This document shows, piece after piece, positions 1-6,244 of a stretch of DNA of 7,279 bases. Position 1 is the stretch's first letter, and each line of letters begins with the position of its first letter. Position numbers and translations under genes: made by a program. The stretch comes from Clostridia bacterium (GTDB lineage: Bacteria > Bacillota > Clostridia > Christensenellales > UBA1242), in contig JAFVTB010000111.1 of assembly GCA_017503445.1 (NCBI GenBank), positions 1 through 7,279 of the forward strand, written 5' to 3'. The notes beneath the pieces are model-generated. The model saw nothing but the letters and a program-made list of their open reading frames with translations. It was not told the origin of the DNA and did not search any database.

Positions 1-10
1 AAAACTAAGG

Positions 11-60
11 CGCGCAAAGTCCTGACCATAAATTTTTAACAATTTGCGCGATATTTTTTT
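11..60 (+). terminator. Probable rho-independent terminator of a gene left of the window
   Basis: An 8-bp perfect stem, CGCGCAAA at 11-18 and TTTGCGCG at 43-50, encloses a 24-nt AT-rich loop and is followed by ATATTTTTTT at 51-60. A GC-containing stem followed at once by a run of T is the usual form of an intrinsic terminator read on the plus strand. The long loop is atypical and lowers confidence. The transcript it would end starts outside the window, and nothing within 1-10 identifies that gene. Confidence 0.5.
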
Positions 61-81
61 AATGAAGCCCTTATCAAAAAG

Positions 82-127
82 TACGGGCAAACCTCCCAGC
101 GCAAGCGGAGGTTTCGTTTGGCCCGTA
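82..127. other. Compact hairpin with GCAA loop
   Basis: TACGGGC at 82-88 pairs with GCCCGTA at 121-127. Inside it AAACCTCC (89-96) pairs with GGAGGTTT (107-114), and GC/GC closes a GCAA loop at 101-104, with CA (97-98) and CGTTTG (115-120) unpaired. On the minus strand the hairpin is followed by CTTTTTG, so it could be a second terminator downstream of the tRNA. On the plus strand the inner stem is followed by TTTCGTTTG. It may be a terminator, or part of a small structured RNA with the neighbouring hairpin. I do not recognise it as a known riboswitch class. Confidence 0.45.
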
Positions 128-129
128 AG

Positions 130-202
130 GTGTGAAAACAGTCCGCCAAGCGATGCTTTTTTTCGCAAGAAAAAAACAAGCCACAAGGACTTGTTTTCAC
201 AC
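130..202. repeat. Long imperfect inverted repeat next to the tRNA 3' end
   Basis: The 15 nt at 130-144 (GTGTGAAAACAGTCC) are the reverse complement of the 16 nt at 187-202 apart from one extra base. Between them lies a perfect 8-bp hairpin, TTTTTTTC (157-164) and GAAAAAAA (169-176), closed by GCAA at 165-168. The whole could fold as one hairpin of about 73 nt. Its right edge stops one base before the tRNA CCA end at 203. Its right arm overlaps the tRNA terminator, so the two structures would be mutually exclusive in a minus-strand transcript. The role is unknown: processing or termination structure, small RNA, or remnant of a short mobile repeat. Confidence 0.5.
174..196 (-). terminator. Terminator of the initiator tRNA gene
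   Basis: Read on the minus strand, AAACAAG and CTTGTTT (plus positions 190-196 and 174-180) form a 7-bp stem around a 9-nt loop and run directly into a T tract made by the A run at 170-176. It begins seven bases after the encoded CCA, which is where the terminator of a single tRNA transcript is expected. Confidence 0.65.
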
Positions 203-279
203 TGGTTGCGGGAGCAGGATTTGAACCTGCGACCTTCGGGTTATGAGCCCGACGAGCTTCCGAGCTGCTCTATCCCGCG
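203..279 (-). tRNA. Initiator tRNA-fMet, anticodon CAU
   Basis: A 77-nt tRNA on the minus strand, with the 5' end at 279 and a genome-encoded CCA at 203-205. The anticodon loop is CTCATAA, giving CAU. Three features mark it as the initiator and not the elongator: the first acceptor pair is a C-A mismatch (C1 and A72), the anticodon stem ends in GGG paired with CCC, and the D stem GAGC/GCTC has A11-U24. The TPsiC arm contains GGTTCAAATCC. These identities are those formyl-methionyl transferase and IF2 read in bacteria. It is a single transcription unit with its own promoter and terminator and is divergent from nrdD. Confidence 0.97.
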
Positions 280-302
280 ATATATTAAATGATAACAAAA
301 TT

Positions 303-331
303 ATTATAACCAATTTAAAAATAAAAGTCAA
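303..331 (-). promoter_or_regulatory. Promoter of tRNA-fMet
   Basis: On the minus strand a -35 element TTGACT (plus 326-331) and a perfect -10 TATAAT (plus 303-308) are separated by exactly 17 bp. Transcription would start near 296, giving a leader of about 17 nt before the mature tRNA 5' end at 279. This is nearly the full sigma-70/sigma-A consensus, as expected for a highly expressed stable RNA. Confidence 0.88.
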
Positions 332-480
332 CACATTTTCAAAACTTTTTTGTTTTTCTTGAAAATTTTTTTTAAAAAATTCAACAAAGTGCATAGGCAT
401 CGGGGGTTTATGGTTTGATGAAAAATGCAAGGGAATTTTGAAAGTTTTTTTATTTTTGTTCAAGTTGCACAAAAACAAAA
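332..480. other. AT-rich spacer between divergent promoters
   Basis: This stretch between the tRNA promoter and the nrdD regulatory region has no supported gene. It holds AT-only palindromic sequence around 362-381 (AATTTTTT / AAAAAATT) and several long A or T runs that may bend DNA. An ATG at 425 is in frame with nrdD, but no ribosome binding site precedes it and the extra 47 codons would run through the nrdD promoter and NrdR boxes, so it is not taken as a start. Confidence 0.5.
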
Positions 481-528
481 ACACAAGATATTGATTATGG
501 TTTTTTGTTTGACTACAAGATATTGTGT
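481..528 (+). promoter_or_regulatory. Tandem NrdR boxes (operator of nrdDG)
   Basis: Two 16-bp sites, ACACAAGATATTGATT (481-496) and CTACAAGATATTGTGT (513-528), each match 13 of 16 positions of the NrdR box consensus (acaCwAtATaTwGtgt, quoted from memory). They share the 11-bp core ACAAGATATTG. The linker is 16 bp and the centre-to-centre distance 32 bp, about three helical turns, which is the arrangement known for NrdR operators. The second box overlaps the -35 element and lies in the promoter spacer. NrdR is a zinc-finger/ATP-cone repressor that shuts off ribonucleotide reductase genes when dATP is plentiful. The nrdR gene itself is not in this window. Confidence 0.85.
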
Positions 529-538
529 TTGTTATGAT
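509..538 (+). promoter_or_regulatory. Promoter of nrdD
   Basis: A -35 element TTGACT (509-514) and a -10 element TATGAT (533-538) are separated by 18 bp. The predicted start of transcription is near 545, leaving a leader of about 20 nt that contains the AAAGGAG ribosome binding site at 551-557. The downstream NrdR box lies across the -35 and spacer, consistent with repression by blocking RNA polymerase. Confidence 0.7.
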
Positions 539-565
539 GGTGATTGTACGAAAGGAGAAAGATTT

Positions 566-2662
566 ATGTCAACAATAATTCAAGTTTATAAGCGCGATGG
601 CTCAATCCAACCTTATAATAAAGAAAAAATCACAAATGCAATTTTCAAGGCCGTTGTTGCGTGCGGGGGAAGTGACCGCAGCCGCGCCGAAGCCCTTGCC
701 AATGAAGTGGAAGAATATATCACTTCATGCGATTTTGCAAGCAATCCAACCGTGGAAGAAATCCAAAACGCGGTTGAAAAAGTTTTGATTGAAAACCGCC
801 ATGCGCAAGTGGCAAAAGCGTTCATTTTGTATCGCGATAAGCGCCAACAAGTGCGCGAAACAAACGCGCTTACGGGTGCAACAATTGAACTTTTTGAGGA
901 CTATCTTAAAGAACGCGACTGGGCAATCAAGGAAAACGCAAATATGCAAAGAAGCATTGCGGGGCTTAACAACTATGTGCGCGAAAGTTTCACCAAAAAA
1001 TATTGGCTTAACGAAATCTATCCAGCCGAAGTGCGTGATGCACACATCAGCGGCGCAATGCATATCCATGACCTTGGATTTTTCGGCGCCTACTGCGTGG
1101 GCTGGGACCTTAAGGGGCTTTTGATTGATGGCTTCACAGGCGTGCCGGGCAAGGTGAGCAGCGCCCCAGCAAAACACCTTCGTTCTTTCCTTGGTCAAGT
1201 GGTGAACGCAACCTTTACAACCCAAGGCGAAACTGCAGGCGCCCAAGCGTGGAGTTCGTTTGACACCTACTGCGCCCCATTTATTCGCGCTGACAATCTT
1301 TCTTTTGAACAAGTTCGCCAAACCTTGCAAGAATTTATCTTTAATATGAACGTGCCAACACGCGTTGGCTTCCAATGCCCGTTCAGCAACGTTACGCTTG
1401 ATGTTGTTGTGCCAAAAACTTTGGCGAATGAGCCAGTTATCATCGGCGGCGTGCCACAAGACACCGTGTATGGTGACTATCAAAAAGAAATGGATATGTT
1501 CAACAAGGCATTTTGTGAAGTGATGGTGCAGGGCGATGCCAATGGCCGCGTGTTCACATTCCCCGTTCCAACAATCAACATCACCAAAAACACCGATTGG
1601 AACAGCGAAACAATGAACTGCATTATGGACATCACCTGCAAATATGGAATTCCATACTTTGCAAACTATGTAAACAGTGACCTTTCACCTGAAGATGCAG
1701 TTAGCATGTGTTGCCGCCTTCGCCTTGATGTTACGGAACTCCGTAAACGTGGCGGTGGGCTGTTTGGTTCAAACCCACTCACTGGTTCAATCGGCGTTGT
1801 AACCCTTAACCTTCCACGCCTTGCATACCTTTCAAACAGTGAAGAAGAGTTCTTTACCCGCCTTAAAAAACTTGCAAATGTTGCAAAAACCAGTTTGGAA
1901 ATCAAGCGCAAAATCATTGAACAACAAACCGAAAACAATATGTATCCATATTGCAAGTTCTATCTTCGTTCAGTTAAAGCGCGCACCGGACATTATTGGA
2001 GCAACCACTTCAACACAATCGGCATTGTTGGTATGAACGAATGCATTCAAAACTTATTTGGCAAAGATGTGGATATCACAACTGATTTTGGACAAGGTTT
2101 TGCCCTTAAAACAATGGATTTCCTTCGCGATGTGATGAAAGAATTCCAAGCCGAAACAGGCAACAGTTATAACCTTGAAGCCACACCAGCTGAAGGCACA
2201 ACCGCCCGCCTTGCAAAACTTGATAAAAAACGTTTCCCAGATATCATCACAGCGGGCAAAGATGAAGTGTTCTACACCAACAGCGCCCAACTTCCTGTTG
2301 ATTTCACTGATGACATCTTTGAAACCGTGCGCCTGCAAGATGAAATTCAATCAAAATTTACGGGCGGCACAGTGCTTCATTTCTATCTTGGCGAAAAAAT
2401 TTCTGACAAGGAAACCTGCAAAGCGCTTATCAAAAAGATTTTTGAAACATCAAAAATGCCATACATTTCAATCACACCAACTTTCTCTGTGTGCAAAAAC
2501 CATGGATACATCGCCGGCGAACATTTTTCTTGCCCACATTGCGGCGAAAAAGCGGAAGTTTGGTCAAGGGTTGTGGGATATCTGCGCCCTGTGCAAGATT
2601 TCAACGAATCAAAGCAAGAAGAATATAAAATCAGAAAAAAATATAAGGTTTCTGGTTGCTGA
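566..2662 (+). CDS. nrdD: Anaerobic (class III) ribonucleoside-triphosphate reductase
   Basis: This cytoplasmic enzyme reduces ribonucleoside triphosphates to deoxyribonucleotides using a glycyl radical, and is the route to DNA precursors in anaerobes. The 698-aa product begins with an ATP-cone (about residues 2-95), the allosteric dATP/ATP sensor. The catalytic barrel has candidate active-site cysteines C177 (YCVGWD) and C382/C383 (MCCRLRLD), and GGGLFGSNPLTGSIG at about 396-410. The C-terminus has a zinc site, C643-x2-H646 and C656-x2-C659, followed by RVVGYLRPV, where G671 is the glycyl radical residue. The ATG at 566 is chosen because AAAGGAG precedes it by 8 nt and the ATP-cone starts immediately; an in-frame ATG at 425 lies upstream of the promoter. 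Its activase gene nrdG follows. NrdR boxes upstream point to dATP-responsive repression. Length and motifs are normal for the family. Confidence 0.97.
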   Translation: MSTIIQVYKRDGSIQPYNKEKITNAIFKAVVACGGSDRSRAEALANEVEEYITSCDFASNPTVEEIQNAVEKVLIENRHAQVAKAFILYRDKRQQVRETNALTGATIELFEDYLKERDWAIKENANMQRSIAGLNNYVRESFTKKYWLNEIYPAEVRDAHISGAMHIHDLGFFGAYCVGWDLKGLLIDGFTGVPGKVSSAPAKHLRSFLGQVVNATFTTQGETAGAQAWSSFDTYCAPFIRADNLSFEQVRQTLQEFIFNMNVPTRVGFQCPFSNVTLDVVVPKTLANEPVIIGGVPQDTVYGDYQKEMDMFNKAFCEVMVQGDANGRVFTFPVPTINITKNTDWNSETMNCIMDITCKYGIPYFANYVNSDLSPEDAVSMCCRLRLDVTELRKRGGGLFGSNPLTGSIGVVTLNLPRLAYLSNSEEEFFTRLKKLANVAKTSLEIKRKIIEQQTENNMYPYCKFYLRSVKARTGHYWSNHFNTIGIVGMNECIQNLFGKDVDITTDFGQGFALKTMDFLRDVMKEFQAETGNSYNLEATPAEGTTARLAKLDKKRFPDIITAGKDEVFYTNSAQLPVDFTDDIFETVRLQDEIQSKFTGGTVLHFYLGEKISDKETCKALIKKIFETSKMPYISITPTFSVCKNHGYIAGEHFSCPHCGEKAEVWSRVVGYLRPVQDFNESKQEEYKIRKKYKVSGC

Positions 2663-2663
2663 T

Positions 2664-2687
2664 AAAACGGGCAAATGCCCGTTTTTT
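2664..2687 (+). terminator. Hairpin terminator/attenuator between nrdD and nrdG
   Basis: AAAACGGGC (2664-2672) and GCCCGTTTT (2677-2685) form a 9-bp stem with a 4-nt AAAT loop, running into a six-T tract at 2682-2687. It starts one base after the nrdD stop codon and ends only four bases before the nrdG ribosome binding site. I see no convincing promoter between it and nrdG, so partial read-through is the simplest way for nrdG to be expressed, giving less activase than reductase. Confidence 0.75.
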
Positions 2688-2703
2688 ATATAAGGAGAAA
2701 AAA

Positions 2704-3357
2704 ATGAAAATTGGCGGTTTTATGAAACAATCTTTTGTGGATTTTCCTGCCACAATTGCGGCGGTGATATTTACAAGCGGTTGCAATTTAAACTGCTGGT
2801 ATTGCCACAATCGCCAGCTGATTGATGGCACGCAAGAAGAATATACGCTTGAAGAAATAATTGCGTTTTTGGAAAGTCGTAAGGGCTTTATCGATGGCGT
2901 GGTGATAAGCGGCGGTGAACCCACATTACAGCCCGACCTTCTTGATGTTATCCTTGAACTTAAAGCGCGTGGTTTTAAGGTGAAGCTTGACACCAACGGC
3001 ACAAACCCACAAGTTTTGCGGCAGGTTTTGCCACACCTTGATTATGTTGCAATGGATGTGAAAAACAGTCTGCAAAATTATCATAAAACTGTGGGATGCG
3101 TTGATGCAAATGCAATCAAAGAAAGCATTGATATATTGAAAAATGGTAATTGTGATTATGAATTTCGCCTAACATTTTCGCCGGATATAACCTTTGATGA
3201 TGTGGAGGAGATTGGAAAATTGATTCAAGGTGCGCCGCGGTTTGCGCTTCAAACATATAACCCTCAAGGTGAAAAATGGCCAAAACAACCGCCAGAAAAC
3301 TATAAAATTGCCTTAAACATACTAAAAAAATATAATTTTTGCGCATTTTTAAGATAA
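2704..3357 (+). CDS. nrdG: Anaerobic ribonucleotide reductase activating protein (radical SAM)
   Basis: This radical SAM enzyme uses a [4Fe-4S] cluster and S-adenosylmethionine to place the glycyl radical on NrdD. The 217-aa product shows the cluster motif CxxxCxxC at C27, C31 and C34 (GCNLNCWYCHN), the SAM-contact GGE motif at 70-72 (ISGGEPTLQ), and LDTNG in the following strand. The N-terminus KIGGFMKQSFVDFP and overall length fit the longer NrdG branch common in Clostridia, Thermotogae and archaea rather than the shorter E. coli type. The ATG at 2704 has TAAGGAG 6 nt upstream; the longer frame from a TTG at 2656 would run through the terminator hairpin. It lies 41 bp after nrdD with a terminator-like hairpin between. 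No clear terminator follows its stop codon. Confidence 0.95.
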   Translation: MKIGGFMKQSFVDFPATIAAVIFTSGCNLNCWYCHNRQLIDGTQEEYTLEEIIAFLESRKGFIDGVVISGGEPTLQPDLLDVILELKARGFKVKLDTNGTNPQVLRQVLPHLDYVAMDVKNSLQNYHKTVGCVDANAIKESIDILKNGNCDYEFRLTFSPDITFDDVEEIGKLIQGAPRFALQTYNPQGEKWPKQPPENYKIALNILKKYNFCAFLR

Positions 3358-3383
3358 TTTTTGTTTTATTTTATTTCAAAGTG

Positions 3384-3392
3384 TGCTAAAAT
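3384..3392 (+). promoter_or_regulatory. Candidate extended -10 promoter for the pseudoenzyme operon
   Basis: TGC followed by TAAAAT (3387-3392) makes an extended -10 element; the region at -35 is T-rich (TTTTAT at 3364-3369, 17 bp upstream) without a good consensus. Transcription starting the usual seven bases downstream would begin at about 3399-3400, which is the ATG of the next gene, so the mRNA would be leaderless. This fits the lack of any purine-rich ribosome binding site before that ATG. Confidence 0.45.
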
Positions 3393-3399
3393 TTATTTA

Positions 3400-3846
3400 A
3401 TGCCGAAATCAATCGTTGTCACTGCCCTTGTGGGAGAGATAGGCGCGCGTGTAGCGAAAGAGGTGGCCAAGAATCTTGACCAAGTTTTTTGCAATCTTGA
3501 AACTTGCATTCAAAACCACCTATCGGCAACCATTTTTCAAAACTTTGGGCAACAAAACCTAAAGATGCTTGAGCAACACCAAATTTGCTTGGCGCTTTAC
3601 CGTGGCGGAGTGGTTTTTGTGCCTTTTGATGTGCTTTTGCACAATCAAGATTTATTTGCAGGGGAAAAAAAATTTTATGTTTATGTTCCCAAAAGCGCGC
3701 TTTCAAGTTTTGATGTGGCGGGGCAAATTGCTTTTGCAGATCGCGATATGTTTTTGCAAACAATTGCCCAAAAGATTGATCTTGGCACAATTGATGAAAA
3801 AATGATTGCAAAAGAAATAATAAAAAAGGCAAGGACAAAACAATGA
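3400..3846 (+). CDS. Shikimate kinase-like protein lacking catalytic motifs (probable pseudoenzyme)
   Basis: The 148-aa product aligns by eye with AroK/AroL-type shikimate kinases. The first 22 positions align without gaps, LETCIQ and IFQNFGQ follow in the expected place, then GG (69-70), a strand FYVYVP, and a C-terminal stretch like the kinase's R-N-P-L-Y-x-x-I-A-D...II end. The residues for catalysis are gone. At the Walker A loop (residues 9-17) the GKS is replaced by G15-A16-R17 and the first glycine by A9. The acids that bind shikimate and magnesium are N32 and E34, the substrate arginine is K55, and the GGG is RGG. It is unlikely to phosphorylate shikimate; a binding or scaffold role is an inference. 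The stop codon overlaps the next start (ATGA, 3843-3846), implying translational coupling. The ATG at 3400 has no ribosome binding site and is probably read leaderless. The fold assignment is moderately sure, the function unknown. Confidence 0.7.
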   Translation: MPKSIVVTALVGEIGARVAKEVAKNLDQVFCNLETCIQNHLSATIFQNFGQQNLKMLEQHQICLALYRGGVVFVPFDVLLHNQDLFAGEKKFYVYVPKSALSSFDVAGQIAFADRDMFLQTIAQKIDLGTIDEKMIAKEIIKKARTKQ

Positions 3847-5732
3847 AGATAATTCAAAAATCGTATAACACTTTGCGGGTGCTTTCCGCGGAAATGATTG
3901 CAAATTCACAGGTTGGTGATGTGCGCAGTTGTTTGGTTTGTGCACCAACAATGTTTTTGTTGTTTAAAGATTTCTATAATTTTTTTGGTGGCAAAGATCA
4001 TATCAATCGCGATCGCTTTGTGCTTGCCGATGTGGGGTTGACACCGCTTTATTATTCGCTTTTGCATCTTTTTGGCATCAATTTTTCTTTGGATGATTTG
4101 AAAAACTTCGGTGACAACACTGCACAAACATCCCCAACACCAAACATGGATGCTGTGGGGATTGATGCAGGGATAACATCAAAAGGGCAGGGGATCCCAA
4201 CGGCTGTGGGGCTTGCAATTTCGGCACAAAGTTTGGCCGCAAAATTCAATGCACAAAAGTTTAATGTGATTTCGCACTACACCTATTGCCTTGCCTCAAC
4301 ATCAAATTTACAAGAAGGCGTTTCGCAAGAGGCCATGAGTTTGGCGGGCAGTTTAAAACTTTCAAAACTGATTTTGCTTTGCAACTATATCGAAGAACAG
4401 GCGGATGGTGAAAAACTTCAGAAAAAATATCGTGCAATGGGCTGGAATGTTATAACATTGAAAAGCGCAGCAAATTTTTTTGCAATCAATTTTGCCCTTA
4501 AGCGTGCCAAACTTTCTTTGAAACCAACTCTGATTCTTCTTGTGAACAACTTGAAAAAACAATTCCCAGATATAACTGAACGCCTTGTTTCAAGGAATCA
4601 AGTTGAAAAATTGAAAGCAGACTTGGGTTTTAATGGTGCATACAAAGTTGATAACAATGTGCGCCAATATTGTGCGCGCACTTCGCGCCGGTTGAGGGTG
4701 GAATACAACAAATGGGAAAAAAAGGTTGTGCTTTATCGCAACACACATCCCCAGCATTCAGAAGAACTTAACAATTTCTTTGTTAAGCCAAAATCGCCGT
4801 TTAATAAGCAACTTCGCGCAAAGGTGGCGGCCGCACAAAATCTTTCCGATGCCAACAAAATTATTGTTGAAGAATTGAAAGAAGCGCAAAAATGCTTGAT
4901 GGTTGCCAGCATAAAAGAGCGTCTTTTGCCACTTTCTTCGCAAGCTGAAATTCGTGTGTTTTCAAAAAAGAATTATCGTGTGCAAAATCTTGTGTTTGGC
5001 AATCGTGAAGGTGCAATGGCGGAAATTTGCGCGGGCGTCAGTCTTTATTTCGGCGCGCCAACATGGGTTTATGCGCCGATTTGCCTTTTGGGCCAAATGC
5101 TTGGTGGCATAGAGCATTCTGCGCAAAACAAATTGCCTGTTTTGTTTTGCTTTTATCAAAACGGCAGTTGTGCACAGCAGCAAAAAACCAATATCGAAGT
5201 GTATGGCCAGTTTGAATGGCTTCGCACTTTGGAAGGGGTGGATATCTATCAGCCCGCAACGCCCGAAGAAATTTTTGCATGCTATGAACGCATATTTGAT
5301 CGCGCAAAGCCCGCATGTCTTGTGCTTGCCCAGCAAGATTTTGATGCCTTGAATGCAAGTGCGGATAATGCAGCAAAAGGGGCATATGTTTTTAATCAAT
5401 CACAAAACCCTGCTTTCACAATTGTTGCCAGCGGGCGCGAGTTTCATCTTGCCGTTAAGGTTGCTGCTCAGCTTGAAAAATCAGGTGAAGCAGTGAAACT
5501 TGTCAGCGCCCCTTCTTGGACAATATTTGATGAACAACCTGAAAAATATAAGATTTCTGTTTTGAACAGCCAAAGTGAAAACATCTTTTTGCTTGGGCGC
5601 ACGCTTGCCAAAAATGTGTTTATTGGCTTTGGTCCGCATATCAGATACATAAATGTAAATGATTTTACTTCAAATTCAGAAGAAATCACCCCTGAACTTG
5701 TTTCGGCAATAAAAAAGGAAATTGTTAAATAG
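3843..5732 (+). CDS. Transketolase-like protein with lost catalytic residues (probable pseudoenzyme)
   Basis: The 629-aa product has all three transketolase domains: pyrophosphate-binding (about 1-235, with NRDRFVL, YSLLHLFGI, DDLKNF, GQG and SLAGSLKLSKLI framework segments), pyrimidine-binding (about 365-500) and C-terminal (about 520-629, ASGREFHLAVKVAAQLEKSG). Compared with E. coli TktA, H26 becomes V24, H66 becomes G65, H100 becomes T99, metal ligands D155 and N185 become T153 and I183, the GDG motif reads STS, the H261 and H473 segments are missing or rewritten, and R520 becomes Q497. The conserved E411 survives as E389. It should not bind thiamine diphosphate normally or catalyse ketol transfer. 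The frame is intact over 629 codons, arguing for a selected non-catalytic role. AAGGA at 3831-3835 precedes the ATG by 7 nt, and the start overlaps the upstream gene. It is slightly shorter than typical transketolase (about 660 aa). Confidence 0.85.
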   Translation: MKIIQKSYNTLRVLSAEMIANSQVGDVRSCLVCAPTMFLLFKDFYNFFGGKDHINRDRFVLADVGLTPLYYSLLHLFGINFSLDDLKNFGDNTAQTSPTPNMDAVGIDAGITSKGQGIPTAVGLAISAQSLAAKFNAQKFNVISHYTYCLASTSNLQEGVSQEAMSLAGSLKLSKLILLCNYIEEQADGEKLQKKYRAMGWNVITLKSAANFFAINFALKRAKLSLKPTLILLVNNLKKQFPDITERLVSRNQVEKLKADLGFNGAYKVDNNVRQYCARTSRRLRVEYNKWEKKVVLYRNTHPQHSEELNNFFVKPKSPFNKQLRAKVAAAQNLSDANKIIVEELKEAQKCLMVASIKERLLPLSSQAEIRVFSKKNYRVQNLVFGNREGAMAEICAGVSLYFGAPTWVYAPICLLGQMLGGIEHSAQNKLPVLFCFYQNGSCAQQQKTNIEVYGQFEWLRTLEGVDIYQPATPEEIFACYERIFDRAKPACLVLAQQDFDALNASADNAAKGAYVFNQSQNPAFTIVASGREFHLAVKVAAQLEKSGEAVKLVSAPSWTIFDEQPEKYKISVLNSQSENIFLLGRTLAKNVFIGFGPHIRYINVNDFTSNSEEITPELVSAIKKEIVK

Positions 5733-5746
5733 CAGGAGAAAAAATA

Positions 5747-6244
5747 ATGAAATTTTTAAAATGGTTTTTTAATTTTGGTGAAAAATACAGGAAAAAAGAA
5801 GAAGAGTATGCACAAAAAAGTCGCAAATTTGGCACTTCGGGTGAGCTGATTGCCTTGTTTTTCCTTTCTGCAGTTCCACTTCTTTCACTTTGGGGTATGT
5901 TTTCAAACATTGCACTTGGCTGGAAGCTTCTGCTGATTGTTGGCGTAGTGACAATTTTTTATATTCCGGGCGAACTGATGGTTATGGGCATTGTTGCACT
6001 AAGACACAGAATGAAAATGAAAGCAATAAATAAAGTTCATGGCGCAATGATGGAAAAAACAACAGAAATTCTTTCAGGTGAAGAAGTAACAGGCGAAAAC
6101 AAAGAAAAATTTGAAAACTATAAAGCAAAAGGCACCGCGCCAAAATATGATTTGGCTGTTGGCATTTGCGGGATCGCACTTTCTGTTTTGGTTGTCGTGG
6201 CATTTGTGGCATTATTTTTCTTATTTGTCAGCCAAACAATATAA
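5747..6244 (+). CDS. Small membrane protein with three predicted helices
   Basis: I do not recognise this 165-aa protein. It starts with a basic, amphipathic segment (residues 1-29, rich in Lys, Glu and aromatic residues) and has hydrophobic helices at about 33-54, 59-85 and 136-161. Between the second and third lies a charged region of about 50 residues (86-135) that begins RHRMKMK and contains EKTTEILSGEEVTGENKEKFENYKAKG, likely cytoplasmic by the positive-inside rule. There is no signal peptide cleavage site or catalytic motif. An AGGAGA ribosome binding site (5734-5739) lies 7 nt before the ATG, and the gene begins 14 bp after the transketolase-like gene, so the two are surely co-transcribed. 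It may anchor the two soluble pseudoenzymes to the membrane, but that is inference from context only. A strong terminator follows at once. Confidence 0.85.
   Translation: MKFLKWFFNFGEKYRKKEEEYAQKSRKFGTSGELIALFFLSAVPLLSLWGMFSNIALGWKLLLIVGVVTIFYIPGELMVMGIVALRHRMKMKAINKVHGAMMEKTTEILSGEEVTGENKEKFENYKAKGTAPKYDLAVGICGIALSVLVVVAFVALFFLFVSQTI

Noticed and set aside
82..127. Possible cyclic di-GMP type I riboswitch, because of a GGGCAAACC string
   Set aside because: The AAACC bases are paired within a simple hairpin, the GNRA receptor and second helix of that riboswitch are absent, and no gene follows in the right orientation.
44..292. Plus-strand open frame of 82 codons across the tRNA region
   Set aside because: It begins at a TTG without a ribosome binding site and its second half is an antisense reading of tRNA-fMet, a common source of false proteins.
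425..565. N-terminal extension of NrdD by 47 residues from the ATG at 425
   Set aside because: The extension would run through the promoter and both NrdR boxes, has no ribosome binding site, and precedes the ATP-cone with unrelated sequence.
725..1483. Minus-strand open frame of 252 codons inside nrdD
   Set aside because: It is antisense to a strongly conserved coding region, lacks a recognisable domain and is a shadow of the nrdD codon pattern.
2175..2693. Plus-strand open frame of 172 codons overlapping the end of nrdD
   Set aside because: It is a second-frame shadow of nrdD and ends inside the intergenic terminator; its composition is rich in Lys, Gln and Cys with no family match.
3843..5732. 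Active transketolase, DXP synthase or a decayed pseudogene
   Set aside because: Active enzyme is unlikely because the cofactor and substrate residues are missing; decay is unlikely because the frame and domain framework are intact over 629 codons; DXP synthase is less likely because the framework segments follow transketolase.
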